Shown here: positions 11,005 to 20,066 of the stretch, piece by piece
How the letters are laid out: each line of letters starts with the position of its first letter
Numbering within the stretch: position 1 is the stretch's first letter
DNA from: Haliotis asinina
Taxonomy: Eukaryota; Mollusca; Gastropoda; Lepetellida; Haliotidae
Direction of reading: 5' to 3'
NCBI RefSeq assembly: GCF_037392515.1
Contig: NC_090292.1
Coordinates: forward strand, 47,605,747 to 47,669,746
Length of the DNA stretch: 64,000 nucleotides
Position numbers and translations under genes: made by a program
The notes under the pieces: generated by a model
What the model was told of the DNA's origin: nothing
Database searches by the model: none
What the model saw: only the letters and a program-made list of their open reading frames with translations

Positions 11005-13118
11005 GAGTGAGTGAGAGAGTTAAAATTTAACGTCACATCGGCAACATCTCAGCCATATCGTGACGAGAACATCTAATATCAAAATTAAATATATGTCTAC
11101 TATAACACCTGTCAACGAAGGACAGTAAAACAACTAGAATATCACAAATGGAATTACACCTAGCGTGGGAAGTTAAAAACAACATCACCATTTGCACAAT
11201 ACACTATAAAATCAGGCTATAGGTCGCCAACGACTGAAGGTAGATCACCATACTAATGTTGTAGTGTCTGCTTCAGGACAGCCATCGCCAAATATTTATA
11301 CAGAACAAAAACTATGTAGCCAGGATATATGATATGTAGTTATTATTATTCAATCTATAATATTGATCTTTATCACTACCGCAGAGTACATTGTTTTGTC
11401 AGCTACCTTGTTCCTCTTTGTCACTTCCATTAATTACTGTAAATGATATTTATGGCTTTTATTGGTCATCCCCCTTGGCTGTATCTGTCATCGCATCAGC
11501 TGTAGAAGGAAGTGCTATTAGTTTCTCTATCTGTCCATTGTTGAATCTTTGCCTGTCTGTTGTTGTTAAAAACTATATATATGTGTGCTAACATCTATAC
11601 TGAAGGTGAGATGTGAGTGTGGAGGTCGACATTATGACTGTCTTTGTATGGACGACCGCGAGCAGGATTATGTCGCTCGCAGGAAAGGCCCTGGGGTTGA
11701 GCTGGAGATTTGCTCACCTCATTCATGTATACTTGTTTGTCATGTCTTGTGAAACCAACTAAATAAGTTTGAACAACTAAACTATGCCTTGGTCTTCATC
11801 AACGTATTCATTTGTCTTCGTTGACGTAGTGTTCATCTAATACCGAACTAATTCACCACCAGCCGATGACTACACTCCCCAGTTGACACTAGGGACCATG
11901 AGAACTTACAGTACGTTTGTTAGCTGCATGGACCCTAGTCGGATTTACATCATCCCCTCAGCTGTTAGCAATTTAGTCACATCTAGCCACAAATTAAAAA
12001 CACACATGTACTACGATTAAAACAGTGGACAGTTTAAACGTACAGGAAATGTTTTGGGACTTACATACACTCTCGGGATGGTAATAATTTTATGGTTCTT
12101 CAACCCCCTTTGAGGGTACAACCACCAACAATTCTAGCTACTAATCTAAACTACCATTAATTAAAATGCATCTATCTACAGTACATAATAATCAAAATTC
12201 AGTGATGAAATCCTTTTAAAAACCAATCAATAAATGAGAACTAACGCTGTTAAAAAGATCCTTAACGGTTTTTACACTAAAAAACTTATCCCTTGTAAAG
12301 GAGAATTCAACACAGTCAAGCAGGATATGCTTCACTGTGACTCTTTCATCACAAGGGATACAAAATGGAGGATCCTCACCTTTTAAAAGGTATGAATGAG
12401 TATATCCCGCATGGCCAATACGACAACGTTGTAAAATAACTTATTCAAATCTGGACTGACAGCCCAAGTAGGTGTAACCAATATAAGGATTTATTTCAAG
12501 TAATTTATTTATACCTACTTTGGTATCCCACTGCTTCTGCATCAGATCACGGATGTAAGTTCTAATGCTAGCTTTGTTATCTGTATATGGAATTAGAAGT
12601 GGTGTCACAGATTAATTGAGAGATGCCTTAGCAGCAACATCGTCCATCGCTTTACCGGAAATGCCTACGTGGCTTGGTAACCAACAGAAGACGATGTCAT
12701 GTCGTATTGACCAGTAGCATGATTATTATATAATTCAATAATTTCTATTAAAGGTGGATGTTTACAAAAAAATATTTTTAATAGCCTGAAGGCAAGAAAG
12801 AGAGTCTGAATAGATTATGTACTGTGTATGTTTAGCGTGCCTTTGAATATGTTTAAGAGCAGTTAGTATTTCGTTAACTTCAGCTGTTAAAATAGCACTA
12901 TTGTTCTGGATCCAATGACAGTGGCACAAGCAACTGCACCACCGTGCTTGTTTGTATTGTAATTCATTAGTTTCTGATTTTTTAAATGTAGTTAATGTTA
13001 GGTCCACTTGGGTCCTAACCAATTGCCAAGGAGGAGAAGAAAGAAATCGGGAAGGAGCTGTAGTTTTCAGGTCAATACTAGAAGCAGCAAGAAATGGCGG
13101 TAAAGGAAGTTCAGGCTA
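11005..13118 (-). mobile_element. 5'-truncated LINE copy 4, interrupted by an insertion
   Basis: Minus strand. The tail and part of the 3' UTR (11005-11256) are separated by ~630 bp of unrelated sequence from the rest of the 3' UTR and the ORF2 C-terminal region (11886-13118). RNase H pieces are seen at 12762-13022 (YIIYSDSLSCLQAIKNI). The reading frame is broken in several places. One 100-bp piece of this copy recurs exactly at 15701-15800. Confidence 0.82.
11257..11885. mobile_element. ~630-bp insertion in LINE copy 4, unknown class
   Basis: The flanking LINE sequence resumes on either side, with ATACT before and ACACT after it: a possible 5-bp duplication with one mismatch. The insert has no coding capacity. 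A TG...CA arrangement (TGTAGT near the start, ACTACA near the end) would fit a solitary long terminal repeat, but the ends do not abut the putative duplication. I cannot assign a family. Confidence 0.4.
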
Positions 13119-13262
13119 GTCAGTTCTTATGATCAATACACAGACTTTATAGCACTGGTCAGCTACAGCAGGGATGAGGGTGAAGGTGGGGGAGGGCTAT
13201 TGTAAATATGTGTGTCCTTGTCCGGCTCGTCAGAGTGTGTGACAAGAGACCTCAGTGGAAGC

Positions 13263-13463
13263 GGTCTTATAGCAAACAGTCTATCTGGTGTCCCTTTACA
13301 CAAGCAAGGACCTTAGTGGATACGGTCTTGAAACAGTCTATCTGGTGTCCCTTTACAGAAGCAAGGACCTTAGTGGATACGGTCTTGAAACAGTCTATCT
13401 GGTGTCCCTTTACAGAAGCAAGGACCTTAGTGGATACGGTCTTGAAACAGTCTATCTCATACA
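13263..13463 (+). repeat. 57-bp minisatellite
   Basis: About 3.5 near-identical units of 57 bp (19 codons, so it is open in several frames on both strands). The open frames here are a by-product of the repeat. Confidence 0.93.
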
Positions 13464-13574
13464 AGCTGTAAATGTAATAATGATAAAAGAAAACATTCAC
13501 CAATGTCCAAGTGTATCCTTACACAACATATGACGGAGAGAGCATGGGCATACTCCAGCTAATCGTGGACACCA

Positions 13575-14035
13575 GGTGTGGGTTTCACCCTAGTTATCAA
13601 TCAAACTGTACATCTAGTGATGATGTGATATACCAAGCGGTATGTCTAGTTATGCCTCACCCAGACTGCTACCTTAGTTATATACCAAGCGGTATTTCTA
13701 GTGACGCTTCACCCAAACTGTCTCCTGAGTTATATACCAAGCCGTATTTCTAGTGATGCCTCACCCAGACTGTCACCTTAGTTATATATCCAACAGTATA
13801 TCCAATGATGCCTCACCCAAATTGTCACCTTTGTTATACATCCAACAGAATATCTAGTGATGCCTCACCCAAATTGTCACCTTTGTTATATATCCAACAG
13901 GATATCCAGTGATGCCTCACCCAAATTGTCACCTTTGTTATACATCCAACAGAATATCTAGTGATGCGTCGCCCACTCTGAGCCCATAGTTATATACCAA
14001 GCAGTGTATCTAGAAATGCCTCACACAAGTTGTCA
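13575..14035 (+). repeat. 52-bp degenerate minisatellite
   Basis: About eight to nine units around 'ctagtgatgcctcaccca' and 'gttatatatccaacag'. Divergence is greater at the left end. Confidence 0.88.
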
Positions 14036-14544
14036 CTGACACCGGGAAGAAGGAAAACGAAAACTTTTAAACGAGTTTAAGTGGATTTGTCTGGTGACAT
14101 GACCTTATGCCTGGCTTGACAGGCCATGAATACATCCATTCCATGTGCGTCAATGGTTGGTCACTGTGTTTTCTCGCCTGACTTACATTCAACATTTCAA
14201 AGTGTACCTCCATGGTATGTGATATTATTTTGCTTGACTTGGATATTACACTTGAAGTCTATATGAACACTGCCTCATTGATACATACTTGCAAAGTCTA
14301 ATCGACCACGGATTGCAGATCCTCGTTGTTCATCTACGACATAAGGTTTCAAAATTCATAAAGGTAGATCCTAGATGTGTCTGGTCTTGACTGTTTCAAA
14401 AGTATCCATCAACGGTAAGCGTTATACCAGTAACTCACTCCTCTTATATCTGTGATGCAGGAAATGTACTGTTGAGTTTATAACAAATATGCTACCATGT
14501 TTCCCCATGCTCCACTTGCCATAATGGCGATTGTATGTTTTCAG
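14036..14544 (+). other. Upstream region and presumed 5'-UTR intron of gene 1
   Basis: No repeat family was recognised. The ATG exon of gene 1 is preceded by a pyrimidine tract and CAG (14542-14544), so a non-coding first exon and the promoter should lie upstream. I could not place them. Confidence 0.4.
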
Positions 14545-14551
14545 ATTCGAT

Positions 14552-14603
14552 ATGTTTGCGCTGAGAGTCCTCTGTCTACTTTGTACAAGTCTATGTGTCC
14601 GAG
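14552..14603 (+). CDS. Gene 1 exon 1, signal peptide
   Basis: The coding part of an exon that probably begins at 14545 after TTTTCAG. The donor is GAG|GTAGGT and the exit phase is 1. It encodes 17 residues of a hydrophobic leader, and the split codon 18 becomes Ala when joined to exon 2. The exon lies outside the duplicated block. Confidence 0.82.
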
Positions 14604-17600
14604 GTAGGTTTCCTTATATGTCCTGGCATGTCATGTTCAACTTTCACGAGCCTAGGACGCGTGTCAAGTAGCTTATGTGTTAATGCGTTTCCCCGCATGG
14701 GTACAGTAGGACTGAAGTCCTTTTCTGGCGGAACAATGCTTGAAAATTACTGGAAGTGGCGGAAAACAACACCCTCTTATTCGTTAGTATCCCAGGATGT
14801 TATGTAGTGCAATGAATACGGTTCGAGGATATATACTGGGAGTGATGGTGCTACCAATTGAGGTTATTGCTTCTTACACAAGCTTCAATACGTCAATATA
14901 CGACATTTGGTTGCGTTTTCCTAGCTGACCTTGACCTCTCATACAGAGTAAACTGATGAAACCTTCCAAAAAAACTTGCTAAAGGCTAAGCTTTGAAAAC
15001 TGTCTCACTTTTCTCTGAACAATTGTGTATAATTCCATCACACAAAAGGTGAAATAGTTCGTCACTGCTGTGATATGCTCTCCTCTGCTCTGATATGCTC
15101 CTTTGTGTCAACCACTGTCAAGATCAATGCTACGATTTACCATGTCCGTCAGAGGGTGGGAGCAGTTTGACCAGAATTATGAAGACAGGTACCTAGAGTT
15201 AACTGAGAAATCAGTTTCGACTGCTTGTCGTCACATTGATTTTATATTTGTCAAGTTTTGGATTGACTATAATGATAACATTTCACTTATGTAGGACCTA
15301 GTATCCATCTGACTAGTTGCACACTGGACGCTGTTATCATTAACCCGGATAACGCAAGCTGCCTCTTGGGCACTAGAGGGTTATACTCACATGACTTTAT
15401 CTCACTGGGTACCAATTTTCTGCTAAGTGAACAGTGGCAACTTTGAACAAACTCACTTGCCTAAGGTGAGACCTCATGTTATATATAAATCTCTAACAAA
15501 ACTACAAAATGACAACACATTCTCCACAAGGTTGATAAACACAATCGATGACTTAAGCTCTTAAATATTCAGATTTGCGGTCAATATCCCAACATCCTTT
15601 GGTGTTCTTGTTGTGTCTTTGGTGTTATAATGGGCGATCTTTTTCTTTCAAATCTTGCTCAAGTTTGCAAATTTCATGGGCTCGGCATGCATTTTATTCC
15701 AACACACATGTACTACGATTAAAACAGTGGACAGTTTAAACGTACAGGAAATGTTTTGGGACTTACATACACTCTCGGGATGGTAATAATTTTATGGTTC
15801 CAACAGTTCCAACTGTGACGCACTGAAGACATAAACATGATGTCAGTGACATTTCCTGTTTCGGCGTGTACCCAGTGAGGCAGGATCCCTATACACGGTG
15901 CCATCACTGTTTCATACACACCGAACCATATAGTGAATTCCGCTGTAACAGATATGGCGTCCATTTGCTGCGGAAAATGCATATTCACATTTCTTTATTT
16001 TGTGTTTGATATTTCCAGCTGGTAACTGCGATGACAACCAACACTGCTCCGACTGCGACAGGTACACCGGGCACTGTGAGACGGAGTGTAATGGCGGGTA
16101 TTTCGGTTTGAAGTGCAAGTCAGTCTGCAGCAAGAACTGTCGACTCGGTAAATGTCACCTATCCACCACAGGCAACGACGACTGCACCGACGGCTGTGTC
16201 CCGGGATACCAGGGTACCAGCTGCAACATACCCTGTGACAGTCCAGGAGATAACTGTACAGTGTGTCCAGGTGGTTGTGATGGAGGACATTGTCAGCTGG
16301 GCTCATCCTGTGTGTCTGGATGTGTAGACTCCTACTACGGGACTGGATGTAAGTCGTGCTCCAGTAGATGTAAGTCCTGCAACAGGATCACAGGAACTTG
16401 CGCTGAATGTCACACACCAAACTTCGGCCCGGCCTGTGAGTACTCTTGTGCCAACTGCGTGGGTTCCTGCAAGTTTGGATGTCTTCACGGGTGCGTCCAA
16501 GGCTACTACGGGTATGTGTGTGATAGAAAGTGCAGTGCCAACTGTCGCCTCCTGCCAAACACAACCCAACACTCTGTCGGAGACAGGACGTCCTCACTTT
16601 CTGAGTGTCATCAGAGGAACGGTGTATGCGTTCATGGGTGCGCCGACAGCTGGTACGGCCCACAGTGTTCCCACCAGTGTAACGCCAACTGCCTCAACGA
16701 CATATGCAGCGCTGTTGGAGACTGCGTCGACGGATGTAAAGATGGCTGGTACGGTCGGCAGTGTTCCTCACCTTGTAACACCAACTGCATGCACGAAAGA
16801 TGCAGCCCTTCAGGAGACTGCACCGACGGCTGTATGGGTGGGTATGTGGGTGACGATTGTGCAACATGTAAGACGGGGTTCTATGGGGAGTCCTGCAACC
16901 ACACGTGTGATGTGTGTCGCCATGGACTGTGTGACCAGATGACTGGGATCTGCATCAGCGGCTGCAACTCCACCGCTCACGACTGTCAGCCCGCTTGCAG
17001 GAACAGCTGCACCATAGACGACTGCCTCACAGGATCCTGCCATCAAGGTAAACCGTTGTATTTTCCCTAGGCAGCTAAGATAATAAATGTCACACACGCA
17101 ATACACATTCAAAACACATCCAGTACATATTCAATACACACTGGAGAGCTCTTCTGTGTTTACAATGTTAACCTCTTGTCGGCAACATTCGGCAACAGAC
17201 TTTTGTAGTTTCAAGGAAAACCTCCAGAAACGCGTTTTCAAGGATAAGACTTCTTCACCTCAAGAGAGTCATTTTTGTAACAACCCGTGTGCAAAACAAC
17301 CGCCAGCCACACATCCACACAGACACCCACACACGCATGCCCCCAGCCCGAGTATCCTTATCCACACATACACCCATACACGCATGCCCCCAACACGATT
17401 ACCCCTATCCATACATACACGCATGCCCCCAGCCCGAGTACACTTATCCACACATACACCCATACACGCATGCCCCCAACCCAATTACCCCTATCCACAC
17501 ATACACACAACAGAACAGAAGAGAACAGAAATTTTATTCTCAAAAATCACATAAGGTGACATAGAGAACATACAGCAATTTTATGCATATTAAGACATGG

Positions 17601-19017
17601 GGCGAAGTCCAGTTTTGATGAATCTGGCAATTTTTGAATTAAGCGGTAAATAGTCACATTTCATTAGATACACAAATTTGTCAATAGTGGGGTGTTTACA
17701 GAAATATTGAGGAAGACATTTATGTCTGAGGACTCTGAGTGCTGGGCAGTATAATAGGAAGTGAAGTTCATCACAGACAGACACACATACACGCATGCCT
17801 CCAGCCCGAGTACACTTATCCACACATACACCCATACACGCATGCCCCCAACTCGATTACCCCTATCCACACATGCACACATACACGCATGTCCCCAGCC
17901 CGAGTAATCGTATCCACACATACACCCATACACGCATGCCCCCAACCCGAGTACCCTTATCTACACATATCCTCATACATCCACCGATCCACGGGCAGCT
18001 GTATACCTCTATCTCAAGCCAGATGGAACATATTTGAATTCCAACAAGCTTAATACTTAAATGAACCAGAAACCCCAGGAAATAAATACAAGACAACCTA
18101 CTCCATATCACGAGATCATGTTTTTGTTTATCAGGCTACGACAGCAGTCACTCCACCGTTATAATGGTAGCGGCAACAACATCTTCCGCCGTCCTCGTCA
18201 TCTTCATCCTGATTGCAAGCTGTCTCTGTTATAGAAGGTGTTCCGGAACAGCCAGGTGTGTATGTACACCAATCACACGACCCCCGTTGTACACCTCATG
18301 CCGATTAACGCTCAATGTTTAAATGTATGAAACAATACAGATTCATGTTAGAATCTATATCTGTTATGTAAATACTCTGTTCCCGTTCCTTTAACAACTT
18401 GAGAACTTGTTTTTGTACAGGAAATTACAGACTGTACTGATGTACCCATTTATATAAAATGTATCACCATGCTGTGTGTGAAAGAAACCTGCCTGGTGTG
18501 TGAAGTTTAATGTGGGTCAAAGTGCATGCATTACATAAATTAGCGTTTTTACCAATAAGTTGAGCCCTGTTCTATGGAAATGCAAATCAGAGTATAGCAG
18601 ATGAACATAATATATTCAGCTCTGAAGACGTAAAGAGAGGTCCAGAGAGGTCAGGTTCTTGTTTTAGTACATTACTGTACATTTTGGTACAGTAATGTAC
18701 AGTATCTATCCACGAGGTACAGTAACGTACAATGAATGTGTTACAGCAACAATGACGTTGACCCAGCACCAGCCCTGTCCTCGTCCCCGGACTGCCAGGC
18801 GTTGATGGACTACTGTGAGGTCACTGATGAAGATGTCGACAGAGCACGTGCAGCGCGGAAGCAGGAAGAAATAGAGATGCTGTGTGCAGTGCCTGTGTTG
18901 GCCGACTGCTTCCACGACGCAGCCGGCAACATTGATTCCGACACATACAGCACCCTGTTACCTGTCGTTGACGACATGAAAACTGAAGTGAAATATGTTT
19001 CACCGATAGAGGACTGA
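14552..19017 (+). CDS. Gene 1: type I membrane receptor with EGF-like repeats (MEGF10/Draper/SREC-like)
   Basis: Spliced from 14552-14603, 16019-17047, 18135-18255 and 18747-19017 (52+1029+121+271 nt = 490 codons plus stop), with intron phases 1, 1 and 2 and GT/AG sites throughout. The signal peptide is MFALRVLCLLCTSLCVRA, across the first junction. Residues ~19-360 are about eight Cys-rich EGF-like repeats with recurring GWYG/GYYG-type turns. Residues ~369-392 are hydrophobic (VIMVAATTSSAVLVIFILIA) and followed by YRR, so a type I membrane protein. The ~95-residue tail is acidic with Y423-CEV, Y468-STL and Y484-VSP. YxxL motifs serve engulfment signalling in CED-1/Draper/MEGF10; that role here is inference. 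Poly(A) signals follow at 19401 and 19413. The family assignment rests on domain style only. Confidence 0.85.
15701..15800 (-). mobile_element. 100-bp LINE 3'-UTR patch identical to 11999-12098
   Basis: All 100 bases match local LINE copy 4, while other LINE copies in the window differ at many positions. No tail or coding part accompanies it. It is repeated in unit B at 20272-20371. It looks like a templated insertion and not a retrotransposition. Confidence 0.85.
16019..17047 (+). CDS. Gene 1 exon 2, EGF-like repeat array
   Basis: A 343-codon exon bounded by TTTCCAG and GTAAAC, phase 1 on both sides. Cysteine spacing of the CxxxxC/CxC/GxxGxxC type recurs through it. It contains no stop. The open frame in another phase at 16436-16942 is a shadow caused by the repeats. 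Confidence 0.92.
17330..17500 (+). repeat. ~47-bp minisatellite in intron 2 of gene 1, part 1
   Basis: Units around 'cacgcatgcccccagcccga' and 'ttatccacacatacaccc'. The array resumes at 17785-17965 after a LINE fragment and is repeated in unit B. Open frames here are repeat artefacts. Confidence 0.85.
17505..17783 (-). mobile_element. LINE ORF2 C-terminal fragment of another clade
   Basis: On the minus strand it reads DELHFLLYCPALRVLRHKCL, then LPQYF, DKFVYLM and IARFIKTGLR, resembling the C-terminal end of ORF2 in common metazoan LINEs. It splits the minisatellite. A copy lies in unit B at 22076-22354. No enzyme domain remains. Confidence 0.6.
17785..17965 (+). repeat. ~47-bp minisatellite in intron 2 of gene 1, part 2
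   Basis: Continuation of the array at 17330-17500 beyond the LINE fragment. Confidence 0.85.
18135..18255 (+). CDS. Gene 1 exon 3, transmembrane segment
   Basis: Acceptor TTTATCAG, donor CCAG|GTGTGT, phase 1 in and 2 out. It encodes a short juxtamembrane stretch, a ~24-residue hydrophobic helix and a basic stop-transfer. Residue 366 is His here and Pro in the duplicate (18150 A versus 22721 C). Confidence 0.85.
18667..18700 (+). other. Hairpin just upstream of the exon 4 acceptor
   Basis: GTACATTACTGTAC and its reverse complement are separated by six bases (14-bp stem). The hairpin ends 46 bases before the acceptor, where a branch point would normally lie. It is repeated at 23238-23271. Confidence 0.6.
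18747..19017 (+). CDS. Gene 1 exon 4, cytoplasmic tail
   Basis: Acceptor GTTACAG, phase 2 in, ends at TGA. It encodes 90 residues rich in Asp/Glu with YCEV, YSTL and YVSP. No catalytic domain. Confidence 0.82.
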
Positions 19018-19157
19018 GGGCTGGTCATGTATCTGTACGTAATGTGCCTACTGGCTGGAGAGTCAACGATGAAATTCGCATAGAACAAGTTTTGTCAGTG
19101 ATGGTTGAGTACATTTTATTACCCACGTGGTACTTCGTAAAAGTGTTTCATAACAAA

Positions 19158-19196
19158 GTGTTATGACACATATGTGTCACATATGTGTCATAACAC
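19158..19196 (+). other. Perfect 39-nt palindrome in the gene 1 3' UTR
   Basis: Two 19-nt arms (GTGTTATGACACATATGTG and its exact reverse complement) surround a single T, about 140 nt after the stop codon. It is repeated at 23729-23767. In RNA it would form a long stem. It could also be a protein-binding dyad or the remnant of a small foldback element. Confidence 0.85.
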
Positions 19197-19400
19197 CTTC
19201 GAGTGATTTGATGGACTAATACGTGAACTTTGACATTAGTGGTACTACTTTCATCACTCATTCCATTCATGATTTTCATTCAAGTTTTCACACCTGAGAG
19301 CATGTAAAACGAAAACACTTCTATGGAATCAGATAACATTTATTTCATTTAGAGTGGTTACGACCATTATTTTCAATTCTATGATAACTCAAGTTTCTGT

Positions 19401-19418
19401 AATAAAAACGAAAATAAA
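19401..19418 (+). other. Poly(A) signals of gene 1
   Basis: Two AATAAA hexamers (19401 and 19413), about 390 nt after the stop codon. Confidence 0.6.
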
Positions 19419-19479
19419 ACAATCTGTAAAAATACGTAAACAAATACGTCTAGTAGGCCTCTCATGAGTGTAAACAAAT

Positions 19480-19722
19480 ATGGCGTCGCCCGTAAAAGTT
19501 ATTGATTTCGTCAAAATTGACGGACATTTGGTTGGAAGAGTTGTGAATCTTATCAAGAGGTTGAATACCTTCTGCGTGTATGTTGTCAGGACTGCACAGC
19601 AACGCACAACATCAAAAGACGAGCGATTGTATCTCTATCACTGCCACTGTCAGCAGCATCCATTCGCGTCCTCCCGCACAAACATATTGTCACTGCCATG
19701 CCTCCCGTGGTTTCTTATGTAG
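19480..19722 (+). CDS. Unassigned 80-codon open frame
   Basis: It begins MASPVKVIDFVKIDGHLVGR with a good start context (AAATATGG). It is duplicated in unit B at 24051-24293. The second half (YHCHCQQHPF...) has a Cys/His look but matches no family I recognise. It may be the first exon of a neighbouring gene, or part of a transposon. Low confidence that it is translated. Confidence 0.25.
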   Translation: MASPVKVIDFVKIDGHLVGRVVNLIKRLNTFCVYVVRTAQQRTTSKDERLYLYHCHCQQHPFASSRTNILSLPCLPWFLM

Positions 19723-20066
19723 GGGTCAAAAGCACTTCCCAGAATCTGAACACAATGGGCTTGAAAACCTCTTCATTCGAGGTTGTTAGCTGTGTTTTCA
19801 GGCCCAATCTTCGGTGGAGTCTCAAACATAAACATCGAATCTCGGCAAGTGGGAATTCCAAGTCGAGGTGAGAAGGCATCACTGGCATCCTGCGCAAAGC
19901 GTCGCGGAATTATTTACAATAACTCGTCCTCCGATGAAGAACATTACGCTCACCTATTTGAGACATACAGTTCCCCTGTTATTCAGATTCATCTTTGCTG
20001 TTGAGTTTGCCGCTCCAAATTAAATGCTCCCTAGAATCTTCTTCTTGGGGAACACTTCTCAAAACT

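Larger units (their letters stand above)
15496..20062 (+). repeat. Tandem segmental duplication, unit A (4.57 kb)
   Basis: Matches 20067-24633 at a constant offset of 4571 bp. I noticed three mismatches in the whole unit: 18150/22721, 19767/24338 and 19769/24340. The unit covers part of intron 1, exons 2-4, the 3' UTR and ~1 kb downstream of gene 1, and excludes the signal-peptide exon. The two units are separated by about 4 bp. Confidence 0.96.

Noticed and set aside
13208-13533. Short repeated protein encoded in two frames
   Set aside because: Explained by the 57-bp minisatellite (19 codons per unit).
16436-16942. 168-codon open frame overlapping the EGF exon in another phase
   Set aside because: A shadow of the Cys-rich exon; the other frame has the EGF cysteine pattern and matching splice phases.
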